Positions 55,520 to 63,824 of a stretch of DNA of 64,000 nt are shown in pieces (position 1 is the first letter of the stretch; every line of letters begins with the position of its first letter). The stretch comes from Prochlorococcus marinus str. MIT 9312 (GTDB taxonomy: Bacteria > Cyanobacteriota > Cyanobacteriia > PCC-6307 > Cyanobiaceae). The DNA lies in NCBI RefSeq assembly GCF_000012645.1, contig NC_007577.1:868001-932000 (forward strand). The letters run 5' to 3'. Both the position numbers and the translations under genes were made by a program. A model generated the notes under the pieces. The model saw only the letters and a list, made by a program, of their open reading frames with translations. It was not told where the DNA came from and made no database searches.

Positions 55520-55696
55520 TTGACACAAGTTACAGTTGGAGAGAATGAGGGAATTGAGTCTGCCCTAAGAAGATTTAAAAGACAAGTATCAAAATCTGGA
55601 ATCTTTGCAGATTTAAAAAGACTTAGACATCATGAAACCCCTATTGAAAAATACAAAAGAAAGTTGCAACAAAGAAGAAAAGCAAGAAGAAGATAA
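55520..55696 (+). CDS. rpsU: 30S ribosomal protein S21
   Basis: 58 residues from a TTG at 55520 that has AGGA 4-5 bases upstream; from there the protein reads [19 protein letters not shown], the normal S21 start. A longer reading from a GTG at 55490 adds 10 residues that are not part of S21. The basic tail ([11 protein letters not shown]) is typical. Confidence 0.92.
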
Positions 55697-55763
55697 TTTG
55701 AACTAGGCTTTATAAGTAGTCTTGAATTTATATTTTTAATATTTTAGTAAGTTAAAAAAATAA

Positions 55764-56084
55764 TTATTTAAGCTTTTTAAGCTTCTTAACAAGATTTATT
55801 CCAACACCTGATACGGCAAGAAGATCGTTTTCGTCTGCTTCAATAACTGCATTAATTGTTTTAAATCCAGCCTCATATAGAGCCTTAGCACTTTTAGCTC
55901 CAACGCCAGGAAGTGTCGTTAAGGTTTGAATATTTTTCTTTGAACTTTCTTTTTTTGATTTTGTCTTTGTTTTTGTAGATTTTGGAGACTTAGTTATTTT
56001 TTTTTCTTTTTTTAATTTAGTTTCAGAGGATGCTGGACTTTTAAATAGAATAGATTTTAGTTTACTTAGAATTTTTGTAATCAT
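55764..56084 (-). CDS. Helix-hairpin-helix protein with Lys-rich linker
   Basis: 106 residues: a short N-terminal helix, a Lys/Ser/Thr-rich low-complexity region (about 20-52), and a C-terminal pair of helix-hairpin-helix motifs (LPGVGAKSAKALYEAGF and VSGVGINLVKKLKKL). The HhH fold normally binds DNA non-specifically. It meets rpsU tail to tail. A role in DNA or nucleoid binding is inferred. Confidence 0.7.
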   Translation of the reverse strand: MITKILSKLKSILFKSPASSETKLKKEKKITKSPKSTKTKTKSKKESSKKNIQTLTTLPGVGAKSAKALYEAGFKTINAVIEADENDLLAVSGVGINLVKKLKKLK

Positions 56085-56354
56085 TGATATATTAAAGCAA
56101 TAAAATTATATCTTCCAATTAAATATTATCAAAATCCAAAAGAATTAATAACAACACTAAAAATAATTGAAAAAAATAATTTATTTACACTTATATAAAG
56201 ACACATAATTAATATTTGTGCAAGCTTAGGAATCTTATAAGTGATTTTACATTACTCTGAAAGTTTTAAAAAAAGAAAAATGGTTACTTTTCAAAATAAA
56301 AAGTATTTACTAATAGTAAAATTAGAATTTTATTAGTAAGACGAGCACAGTAAA

Positions 56355-56948
56355 ATGAAGGTTATATTTATAAGTGGTCCTTCTGGTAGCGGTAAAACCA
56401 CCTTATCAAATCAAATAATATTAGAAATTAAAAATGGTATTGTTTTAAGTACGGATAATTACTACAAAACAAATCTAATAAGTAAATTTCTTTCAAAATT
56501 TGTAGAAGGTTATTTCGATAAAAGTATAAGTTTTAATTACAATTTATTTAAAAATGATTTTAATTTAATTCTAAAGAATGGAATTTCAATGCATGAGCGT
56601 TCTTATAATTTCGAAAAGAAAACAATGAAAAATTTATTAAGAGAAACAAATAATATTAATTTTTTAATTGTCGAAGGTATTTTTGCTAAAGAATTCTCAA
56701 ACACTTTAGATAATTTAAATTATTTTTTTTTAGAATTAAAAATTAATAAAAATGAGTGTCTAAAAAGAGTTATACAAAGAGATTTAAAAGAAAGGGGGAA
56801 GTCAAAAAATCAAGCAAAAAAAGATTTCTTAAAATCATGGGATATTTATTATGAAAACATCAAAAATAAAAGAATAAAAAATAAAACAAATGAATTCATT
56901 ATTACAAAAAATACTAATATTGATGAAATACTTAAAAAAATTATTTAA
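56355..56948 (+). CDS. Uridine kinase-like P-loop kinase
   Basis: 197 residues. The P-loop GPSGSGKTT is at residues 8-16, with the uridine kinase-style LSTDNYYKT just after it and FLIVEGIFA (Walker B-like) near residue 108. Asn and Lys content is high. It could be a nucleoside or small-molecule kinase; the exact substrate is not readable. It overlaps the convergent FAD gene by 8 bases. Confidence 0.7.
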   Translation: MKVIFISGPSGSGKTTLSNQIILEIKNGIVLSTDNYYKTNLISKFLSKFVEGYFDKSISFNYNLFKNDFNLILKNGISMHERSYNFEKKTMKNLLRETNNINFLIVEGIFAKEFSNTLDNLNYFFLELKINKNECLKRVIQRDLKERGKSKNQAKKDFLKSWDIYYENIKNKRIKNKTNEFIITKNTNIDEILKKII

Positions 56949-58107
56949 TTAAGTCTTTTATTTTTTTCACTAATGTTAAAGCACTTAAAATTGAGCCTTC
57001 AATCCTACCAAATCCTTCTCCTTCAAACCAATCTCCGCAAAAACCAATTCTATATTTTCTACTTAATTGTAAAGATAATGGGACGGCACATCCAGAAGGT
57101 TGAGAAGCTCTCCATTTCATAATAGTAATTTTCTCATTACAAGTTAATTGATTTACTGAGGAATTACCTTCAAACAGTTCATTGAAATTTGTAAATATTT
57201 TTTGTTTAAAAAGATCTTCATCTTTTGCATTTATATAAGAATTAATAAAATCTATATTTCTTGAATGTACTACAATACCTAATTTATTATTATCATCTAG
57301 CTGAAAAATAATCCTTTCAAATTTATATTTATTCTCTAGATTCTTATTTAAATAAAAATATCTTTGTTTTTTAGAATAAAAATCTTTAAAACTATAATTT
57401 ACATTTGTATAAATTAAAAAAGTTAACCTAGGAATAAATGATTGTTTACCTAAAAAATTTAAAAGCAAATCAATTTTTATATCTTTATTTTTAGGAATAG
57501 CTTTTCTTAATGGGATTTGATTTATGTTTAATATTTTTAATGACCTTTTGTGTAATAACAAATTAGTTGTAGAAATAAGAAATTTAGATTTGTATTCATC
57601 TCCATTTTCAGATGTTAATGTCCATTCATCATTATTAAATTTCAAATCAACTATTAATGTCTCAAAATAATAATCTATTTTTCTCCTTGAATCATTCAAC
57701 TGTATTATCTTTTGTGATAATTGACTCATAGAAAATAAAGAAAGATAATTTACCCCGCAAGTAAATTCAGATTTATTAATGGTATCTAAATTAGATGCCT
57801 CATCTAGAAAAACTAATTCTGAATAATCTTGTTTAATAAATTTATTATCCAATAATTCATCAATATATCTTTTTAATAAGAGGTTATTTTTAGAGTTGCA
57901 AATATTGAAATTTGGAGCACCATGATTAAGACTCCATCCTTTAAATCTTTTACTTATTCTTGTACTTGATCTCCCTCCAAGTCCCCGTCCAGCCTCAAAT
58001 AAAGCAATCCTTTTTGTAATGTTATTATCTAGATACTTTGAAGTAAAAACGCATGATGATATTCCTCCTCCTATTATTATTAAGTCGTATGTAGAATCAC
58101 TTTTCAT
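56941..58107 (-). CDS. NAD(P)/FAD-dependent amine-oxidase-like oxidoreductase
   Basis: 388 residues, with the N-terminal FAD motif LIIIGGGISSCVFTSKYL followed by the FEAGRGLGGRSSTR motif, which characterises renalase-like and related FAD oxidoreductases. The C-terminal GFCGDWFEGEGFGRIEGSILSA closes the FAD site. The substrate is unknown. It lies 27 bases after the MTHFR-like gene in the same direction. Confidence 0.8.
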   Translation of the reverse strand: MKSDSTYDLIIIGGGISSCVFTSKYLDNNITKRIALFEAGRGLGGRSSTRISKRFKGWSLNHGAPNFNICNSKNNLLLKRYIDELLDNKFIKQDYSELVFLDEASNLDTINKSEFTCGVNYLSLFSMSQLSQKIIQLNDSRRKIDYYFETLIVDLKFNNDEWTLTSENGDEYKSKFLISTTNLLLHKRSLKILNINQIPLRKAIPKNKDIKIDLLLNFLGKQSFIPRLTFLIYTNVNYSFKDFYSKKQRYFYLNKNLENKYKFERIIFQLDDNNKLGIVVHSRNIDFINSYINAKDEDLFKQKIFTNFNELFEGNSSVNQLTCNEKITIMKWRASQPSGCAVPLSLQLSRKYRIGFCGDWFEGEGFGRIEGSILSALTLVKKIKDLIK

Positions 58108-58134
58108 AAGTCTGAAATTGATTGAAATTATCTT

Positions 58135-58935
58135 TTATTTTCTAAAAAAACTATTAAGAGAATCAAGTTTTTCTGATGATGAAAAATCAGTTTCAATAAG
58201 AGGAGTAATATTATTATATTTATAAAAACAAATTAACTCTCTTGTAAAATCATTAAAATCATCTAATGAATATAAATACTTTTCTGATATGTGAACCCCT
58301 TTCCAAGGACGAAATTTAAACCTTGCTATAAATTGTTTTGAAGGAATTAATAAACTCCCAAATAGATTTAATTTTTCATATTTAGCTTTGTTCTTAATAA
58401 AAGCCACTTCATTCTGAAGTACTTTAATATCTGTGCCATATTGAAACCAAACTGAATTTATTAATCCTGTAGAAATTTTCCTCTCAAACCTATCTCTTTC
58501 TGAAGGCGATTTATAATATTTTTTTAAGTATGGATTATGAGCTATACCTAATTTAATTTTTACAACTTTTTCTTTTTTTATTTTACTTAAAACATTAACA
58601 GAATCAAAGTTTTTTTTCTTATTAGATCCTGATAAAAGAAGAATTTCATAATTTCTATTTGAATAAGAGTTTTTTAAAAAATCTAAAAAATCATAATATG
58701 ATTTTTCTTCATTTTTAGAGTATTGATGATAAAGACTATAGTGATAAGTTACATTAAATTCTTGGAAGTTTTTTGATATATATTTAATGGTGGAATTAAA
58801 CAATTCCTTCTTAATATTACCCTTGCATGGAATGTTGATATTTGTTATTTCATTAAATTTGCAAAACTTAAGTTTATTTTCTAATTGTAAAATATTTTTA
58901 AAGGACAATTCAAACCTTAAATTATTAATCATCAA
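58135..58935 (-). CDS. MTHFR-superfamily-like protein
   Basis: 266 residues with a recognisable segment GIAHNPYLKKYYKSPSERDR then RKISTGLINSVWFQYGTD, matching the NPxxP/E...RKxxAGAxFxxTQ core of methylenetetrahydrofolate reductase. The N-terminal half, FAD-binding in true MTHFR, is diverged. It may reduce or bind a folate or act on something else. It lies upstream of the FAD oxidoreductase. Confidence 0.55.
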   Translation of the reverse strand: MMINNLRFELSFKNILQLENKLKFCKFNEITNINIPCKGNIKKELFNSTIKYISKNFQEFNVTYHYSLYHQYSKNEEKSYYDFLDFLKNSYSNRNYEILLLSGSNKKKNFDSVNVLSKIKKEKVVKIKLGIAHNPYLKKYYKSPSERDRFERKISTGLINSVWFQYGTDIKVLQNEVAFIKNKAKYEKLNLFGSLLIPSKQFIARFKFRPWKGVHISEKYLYSLDDFNDFTRELICFYKYNNITPLIETDFSSSEKLDSLNSFFRK

Positions 58936-58964
58936 TTAGTAAATAAAACTTATATTTAAATATT

Positions 58965-59198
58965 TTAACGAAAACAAGCATCTGATATGATTCTAATTTT
59001 TGAGACATTATCATTATTCCTTCTCTTAATTAAATAGCTGGGTGAAACCTCCAATACTGCTTTTATAGAAATTTTATCTTTTGATGATTTTTTAATGATA
59101 TTATTGAAACATTGCCAGTTCTTTGGAATTATTATTCCAGGCCAGGACAAATAAAGACCTGCAAAAATCCCAAAAAATAGAATCAAAAAAGATCTCAT
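58965..59198 (-). CDS. 77-aa exported or anchored protein, unknown
   Basis: From the ATG at 59198 the protein has an N-terminal membrane/signal span (MRSFLILFFGIFAGLYLSW) and a soluble basic domain with two Cys. A longer start at 59234 adds 12 residues before that span, which is less natural. Function unknown. Confidence 0.6.
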   Translation of the reverse strand: MRSFLILFFGIFAGLYLSWPGIIIPKNWQCFNNIIKKSSKDKISIKAVLEVSPSYLIKRRNNDNVSKIRIISDACFR

Positions 59199-59362
59199 AT
59201 CAAAATATTTAATATGATTAAATAATATAAGCAAAAAGGCAATTTAAAAGTTTACAAGAAAATAGTTAATTAATTTTATATTTTTTTTTTAGGAAATCAT
59301 ATAACCATAAAAGATTTTAATGTACTCGAGAGGTTAGAATATCAAAAAGTATTTTGAAAAAT

Positions 59363-59767
59363 ATGGCAAGCCAAGACTATCTAATTGCAATAGCATTAAT
59401 AGAGCAAAACCTTGTTAGAGCGATGCCTCTTGGAGGGAAAGAAATCAAAGGTAGTATTGAGGAACCTGAAAATTTCAAGAAACTTGGAGAGGAGGTCATT
59501 TTAAATCTTCTCCTTAGAGTGTTTCAAAGAAGCGATGAAGGTGCATTGAAGAGGTCTTCTGAAGATAATGGATTACTTCTGGTTAATATGCATCCTAAAA
59601 GGATGCAGAAAGAACTTCCATTTATTAAGTCTGAATGGATAAGAGACGGAGATACTCAGCAATTTTTAAAATACCTTGGCAATTTATCTAAAGAAGTATG
59701 GACTGCTTCATTTGTAAAATACAAAGGAATTGAATTTACTTCTATCTCAAAAAATGATGAGATCTAA
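59363..59767 (+). CDS. 134-aa hypothetical protein
   Basis: 134 residues from the ATG at 59363 (MASQDYLIAIALIEQNLVRA). A soluble helical protein with a conserved-looking middle: PENFKKLGEEVILNLLLRVFQRSDEG, then LLLVNMHPKRMQKELPFI. A TTG at 59354 would add three residues. No family recognised, but the good codon pattern and neatness support a real gene. Confidence 0.65.
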   Translation: MASQDYLIAIALIEQNLVRAMPLGGKEIKGSIEEPENFKKLGEEVILNLLLRVFQRSDEGALKRSSEDNGLLLVNMHPKRMQKELPFIKSEWIRDGDTQQFLKYLGNLSKEVWTASFVKYKGIEFTSISKNDEI

Positions 59768-59789
59768 AATTTCTATATTAATTTTCACT

Positions 59790-60470
59790 TTAGAGGATTT
59801 CTTTTTTTAGCTTATTATTTTCCTTTGAGATCCTAAAACAATTCTTACCATTTCCAAAATCTATTGAATAATATTCAACATCATTTTTTATATGCAAAGC
59901 ACAATTGCCTTCAATACAAATACACGATTTAATAATTTCTCTCCTTATAACATCATTAACGTAAGGTTCCCTTTCTTTCTCTTCGTCAAAATGAGGACAG
60001 GCTACATCATTAACTATCCCTAGGCAATCTAATATAGACAATTCTCTTGCAAAAGAATCAGTAATACCCTTATCAAACCAACAGATAGCTCCAGCACTTA
60101 CACCACTCATTACAATTCCTTTTTCATAAGCATTTTGTAAAATGTTATGTAAATTCCATTCTTTCCAAACTGCCAACATACTTTTAGTATTCCCTCCTCC
60201 AACATAAATGATATCTTGACTTAAAATTTTCTCCTCTAAGTTCTCTGTTCTTGAGAAAAAATCTATATGACTTGTTATGCAATCAAGCTTAGAAAATGCT
60301 CTATAAAAATTCAGTTTATAGAGACTACTGTCTCCAGATGCTGTAGGTATGAAGCATATTTTTGGTCTTTTTTTATTAATTAAAGAAATTAAATATTTCT
60401 CAATTTCAAGAGAGCCTAAAGATCTTCCAAATCCACCTCCCCCAATTGCGACTATATTTTTACTATTCAT
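59790..60470 (-). CDS. Peptidase S51 family (peptidase E-like)
   Basis: 226 residues. The nucleophile elbow MSGVSAGAICWF (Ser in G-x-S-A-G, about residue 125) is intact and the VGGGNTKSML motif before it fits the family. At this length it resembles dipeptidase E (Asp-X) rather than cyanophycinase, which is longer and needs cyanophycin. It starts 5 bases from the divergent GNAT gene. Confidence 0.82.
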   Translation of the reverse strand: MNSKNIVAIGGGGFGRSLGSLEIEKYLISLINKKRPKICFIPTASGDSSLYKLNFYRAFSKLDCITSHIDFFSRTENLEEKILSQDIIYVGGGNTKSMLAVWKEWNLHNILQNAYEKGIVMSGVSAGAICWFDKGITDSFARELSILDCLGIVNDVACPHFDEEKEREPYVNDVIRREIIKSCICIEGNCALHIKNDVEYYSIDFGNGKNCFRISKENNKLKKEIL

Positions 60471-60490
60471 ATTAAATGTATGATTTGTTT

Positions 60491-60955
60491 ATGAATTTAA
60501 GACAAATTACTATTAAAGATCAAATTGAATTAAAGAAGGTTTATTTTGATTCAATTCAATCATTAGATGAAAAAATATATACTAAAGAACAAAAAAGAGC
60601 CTGGTCAAGTCAAGCATGGGATAATCAAAATTTTAATAAGTCAATAACTCAAGGAAAAGGATGGCTTTTAAGTGAAGAAGGAATAATTATTGCTTTTGCT
60701 ATAAGATTTCCCATCAATAGAATTGCTTTATTTTACTGTAAAGGTAAATTCCAGAAAAAAGGCTTTGGCTCTAAGTTACTTAATAAATTAGAAGATGAAG
60801 CCAAGAAGGAAGGTTTAGATTCTCTTTCAACTGAAGCTAGCTTGATAAGTTATAAATTATTTCTTAAAAATGAATGGAAAATTATACGTAAAGAAAAAAT
60901 AAATATAAACGATATTTTTTTTGAAAGATATAAAATGATTAAAATTATTAATTAG
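60491..60955 (+). CDS. GNAT-family acetyltransferase
   Basis: About 154 residues from the ATG at 60491 (MNLRQITIKDQIELKK); an ATG at 60476 is also in frame. The acetyl-CoA loop is visible as KGKFQKKGFGSKLLNKLEDEA (Q/KxxGxG/A form). The C-terminal part FFERYKMIK is typical of RimI-like enzymes. The substrate is unknown. Confidence 0.8.
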   Translation: MNLRQITIKDQIELKKVYFDSIQSLDEKIYTKEQKRAWSSQAWDNQNFNKSITQGKGWLLSEEGIIIAFAIRFPINRIALFYCKGKFQKKGFGSKLLNKLEDEAKKEGLDSLSTEASLISYKLFLKNEWKIIRKEKININDIFFERYKMIKIIN

Positions 60956-60964
60956 AATAAATTA

Positions 60965-61288
60965 ATGCTTAGAAAAAGCAAAGGGATAATAATCATTCAA
61001 AGAATGCTAGTCTGGGCTTTATACTTTTTTTCAGGATTTATACTTTATTCAAACAAAGGTAGTTTATATTCTTTTTTAATTACTTTTTCAAGAATTTTTT
61101 ATCCATTATCTATATTTTGGTTGCAAATAAGAATTAAAAAAAGGACGAATTTTCTGCCTATCGATTCAAAAATGGGGACATCACAATTATGGTTTAATTT
61201 ATTACCCGTTATTGCATCTCTATTAACAGTAATTTTTTCTATAACAAATGCTTTCTTTTATATATTTGAAAAATTAATTAACTTCTAA
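60965..61288 (+). CDS. 107-aa membrane protein, unknown
   Basis: Three or four membrane spans in 107 residues (about 11-30, 33-52 and 78-100) separated by a basic loop (QIRIKKRTNFLPIDS). It starts 9 bases after the GNAT gene, so it may be co-transcribed with it. No family recognised. Confidence 0.6.
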   Translation: MLRKSKGIIIIQRMLVWALYFFSGFILYSNKGSLYSFLITFSRIFYPLSIFWLQIRIKKRTNFLPIDSKMGTSQLWFNLLPVIASLLTVIFSITNAFFYIFEKLINF

Positions 61289-61400
61289 ATTAAAAAAACT
61301 AATTTATCTCTATTAAAATTTATTTCATAAAAACATAATGTAAAGAAATTTGCTTTTTACTTAAATTTGTTTAAATTTTAATTAGAAACCAAATAGAAAC

Positions 61401-61553
61401 ATGAAAAATATTTCATTAAAAGGAAATATGAATTTTCATAATAAAGAAAAAGAAATAATTAATTATGAATTTTTCTCTTTAAAAATCACAGATAGTTTAT
61501 ATAAAAAAGATATTGGTAAATTTCTAGAGACTCTTTCTTCTCATTTTATTTAG
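61401..61553 (+). CDS. Possible 50-aa hypothetical protein
   Basis: ATG to TAG, 50 residues, soluble and charged (MKNISLKGNMNFHNKEKEII). No membrane span, weak ribosome-binding site. It lies in a gap between clear genes; support is an intact frame only. Confidence 0.4.
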   Translation: MKNISLKGNMNFHNKEKEIINYEFFSLKITDSLYKKDIGKFLETLSSHFI

Positions 61554-61645
61554 GAAAACATATTAAATTTCTGATCTTCAAATTATAACAGTCTTATAAA
61601 TAAATAAGTTTTTGAAGGATAATAAGTAAAATCAAATAAAATCTA

Positions 61646-61966
61646 ATGCAATTATTTCTTGCTGACTGTCAATTTCCAAATATTGAAAATCAAGTTAAGG
61701 CTTATCAATTATTTGTCGAAGTCTGGGAAAACGGTGAAATGGCAAAATCTGATAAAACAGACAAATTTGAGATGTTATTTAGAGTACATGCACCCGGCGA
61801 AGGGAGAGTAGTTTGTTTATGTAAGGCACAAAGCGATAAAGAAATATTTGAGCATTTTGCTCCATGGAGAGCCAAATTCGGTATTCATATGGAATTTACA
61901 CCTGTAATAAGTTGTCAAAATGTTGTTGATTACCATAAAGATTTGTTCAAAACCTTAGGAAAATAA
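61646..61966 (+). CDS. DUF3303 family protein
   Basis: 106 residues with the DUF3303-type stress-response fold: FEMLFRVHAPGEGRVVCLCKAQSDKEIFEHFAPWRAKFGI. The family forms small alpha-beta barrels; function not known. It starts just after a gap with no other gene and is followed by a small membrane protein. Confidence 0.8.
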   Translation: MQLFLADCQFPNIENQVKAYQLFVEVWENGEMAKSDKTDKFEMLFRVHAPGEGRVVCLCKAQSDKEIFEHFAPWRAKFGIHMEFTPVISCQNVVDYHKDLFKTLGK

Positions 61967-61986
61967 GCTTGAAGCTAAACATTATA

Positions 61987-62166
61987 ATGATTAAACCTTT
62001 CCCCAGTCTTATCTATAAAAGAAAAGATAAAAACTTATCTTCTTCAAAAACTACGCCTATGCAAGAAGAAAAAGTTAAATCTAAACCATTAATAATATTT
62101 GGTTCCATCATCTCATTAACTTCTATCTTTTTACTTTTATTTACCATTAATAATAAATTTGGATGA
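61987..62166 (+). CDS. 59-aa single-span membrane protein
   Basis: From the ATG at 61987: a basic N-terminal stretch with a Ser/Lys-rich middle, one membrane span (about 36-53, IFGSIISLTSIFLLLF) and a very short tail. A TTG at 61969 would add six residues. Function unknown. Confidence 0.5.
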   Translation: MIKPFPSLIYKRKDKNLSSSKTTPMQEEKVKSKPLIIFGSIISLTSIFLLLFTINNKFG

Positions 62167-62233
62167 TTTGAGTAATTATCACTAATAGTTAATAACAAAA
62201 ATTATTTATCATAAGTCAAGAGTTATTAAACAT

Positions 62234-62350
62234 ATGGCATTTAACGAAGGTGGGATGGCATCAGGCCTTCTTATCATTGCAGTATCAATAGTTTTTGCAG
62301 CAGGTTTTGGATTTTTAGTATTGCATTTTGTCCCTGGAACACCATTTTAA
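62234..62350 (+). CDS. 38-aa single-span membrane protein
   Basis: ATG to TAA, 38 residues: MAFNEGGMASG, one membrane span (about 12-31) and a short tail FVPGTPF. The size and layout fit a photosystem or respiratory-chain small subunit, but I cannot match it to a named one. Confidence 0.6.
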   Translation: MAFNEGGMASGLLIIAVSIVFAAGFGFLVLHFVPGTPF

Positions 62351-62384
62351 TAAACCATGTTGGATTAAATATCACTAGATATAT

Positions 62385-62654
62385 TTAAACACTAACAGTT
62401 TCTAAATCCTGGATTTGTCTATCCTCAGGATTAGATTTATTCTTTAATTTGTATACATAAACCAATGAACCTAAAGCAATACTAGTAGAGGCTAATATTC
62501 CTGATATGAGTATTAAAGCAAAAAGACCTCCTATTAGCCCCCCTTTAAGCCTCAACAAGTTTGATTTTATTAAAAGAATTGATAAAAAAACAATAGTTGC
62601 TTTTAGAGAAGAGATTTTCAGAAAAGTCAATGTATAAAAAGGGTTTAACAGCAT
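62385..62654 (-). CDS. 89-aa membrane protein, unknown
   Basis: 89 residues with two membrane spans (about 19-30 and 42-66), a Gly-rich start of the second one (GGLIGGLFALILISG), and a polar acidic C-terminus. Convergent with the 38-residue gene upstream. No family recognised. Confidence 0.6.
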   Translation of the reverse strand: MLLNPFYTLTFLKISSLKATIVFLSILLIKSNLLRLKGGLIGGLFALILISGILASTSIALGSLVYVYKLKNKSNPEDRQIQDLETVSV

Positions 62655-62715
62655 CTCATTAGCAATTTAAATTAAATATTATTCTAGAAATAAATTATTA
62701 AAACCGCACAAAAAA

Positions 62716-62737
62716 AAAAGACTCTAATGAGTCTTTT
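62716..62737 (-). terminator. Bidirectional stem-loop terminator
   Basis: AAAAGACTC-TAAT-GAGTCTTTT is a perfect inverted repeat with an A-run before and a T-run after, so it can end transcription both ways. It lies after the stop of the minus-strand 45-residue gene (62766-62903). Confidence 0.75.
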
Positions 62738-62765
62738 AATTTAAATCTATAAAAGATTTATTAAT

Positions 62766-62903
62766 TTATGCATCTTTATCGAACTTGCTTAGGTTAGGGC
62801 CTGCAACCAAACCAACTAGAGCAAAAAGAACTAAAGATAGGACACCAACAGCAGCTGCATAAGGATTGAAACCACCTAAAGAAAAGGAAGCTAATAAATT
62901 CAT
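62766..62903 (-). CDS. 45-aa single-span membrane protein
   Basis: ATG at 62903 to TAA at 62766: MNLLASFSLGGFNPYAAAVG then one membrane span (about 17-36) and a polar tail with SKFDKDA. It looks like a photosynthetic small subunit by size and composition and has its own terminator. It does not match PsbX, PsbY, PsbJ or PsbK as I know them. Confidence 0.65.
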   Translation of the reverse strand: MNLLASFSLGGFNPYAAAVGVLSLVLFALVGLVAGPNLSKFDKDA

Positions 62904-63110
62904 GATTTAAAAAACAAATATCTTGGAGTTAAGCATACAGAATATTTGAGGGAAATATACCTATATTGAGACATTTCTTCGTAATTATGAAAATATTTAG
63001 CTAAATCCTTCATTACCAACACACAAATTTTTTATTTTTTATTTTATTATTAAGAGATACATAATAGCTTTTGATTGCATATTTAAGACAATTAACACTA
63101 ATTTTCCCTA

Positions 63111-63491
63111 ATGACTTCTAACTATACCTTTATTTATGATGGAGAATGTCCATTTTGCAATCATTTTGCAGAACTTCTAGAAATCAAAAGCAAGCTAAAT
63201 AATATTAAAATTCTTGATGGTCGTAAGAATTTAAACCTAATTAAATCTCTTTTAGAAAAAGGTTATGACATAGATAAAGGTGCTATTCTCCTGAAAGATG
63301 AAGATATCTTTCATGGAGCAGAAGCAATAAATACTATTTGCAAACAGATAAAAAACCCTTCAAGTAGTCTACTTTTATTACTTTCTAGAATATTCAAATC
63401 AAATAAAAGGACAAAAGTATTATTCCCATTACTTGTTAGAGCAAGAAGATTAGCATTGATATCAAAAGGCATATCAACATCTCTAGTTTAA
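63111..63491 (+). CDS. DCC-family (DUF393) thiol-disulfide protein
   Basis: 126 residues, beginning with the family signature YDGECPFCNHFAEL (D-x-x-C-x-x-C, about residues 10-16), a thioredoxin-like redox pair. No membrane span. The DCC family is thought to act as thiol-disulfide oxidoreductases. Partner unknown. Confidence 0.85.
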   Translation: MTSNYTFIYDGECPFCNHFAELLEIKSKLNNIKILDGRKNLNLIKSLLEKGYDIDKGAILLKDEDIFHGAEAINTICKQIKNPSSSLLLLLSRIFKSNKRTKVLFPLLVRARRLALISKGISTSLV

Positions 63492-63596
63492 AATCAAAGA
63501 TTTATAAACAATAAATAACATATTTATAAGCTTCTGTATCAATAAATGATAATTAATTATTTATTAGCTAGAACTAAGTGGTAACACTAAATATAA

Positions 63597-63782
63597 ATGA
63601 TAGAAAACTTCAATCCCTTTATTTCATTAGGCGGTGACAACCAAAAAGTTAATCATATGGCTGAAGCTGCACTTGAAATGAATTTAACATGCAATGATTT
63701 AAAGAAGGATTTAAATTTAACTGATGGGGATGTAGTTGATATGTTACAACTAGTTATGGATAGTTTTAAAAATAATAATTAA
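63597..63782 (+). CDS. 61-aa hypothetical protein
   Basis: A small acidic helical protein with a conserved-looking middle (MAEAALEMNLTCNDLKKDLN then DGDVVDMLQLVMDSF). Soluble. It precedes the truncated gene at the window end by 42 bases. No family recognised. Confidence 0.6.
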   Translation: MIENFNPFISLGGDNQKVNHMAEAALEMNLTCNDLKKDLNLTDGDVVDMLQLVMDSFKNNN

Positions 63783-63824
63783 TTTTAAATCGTTATAAAT
63801 ATTTTTTATATTCCTATTTATTTA

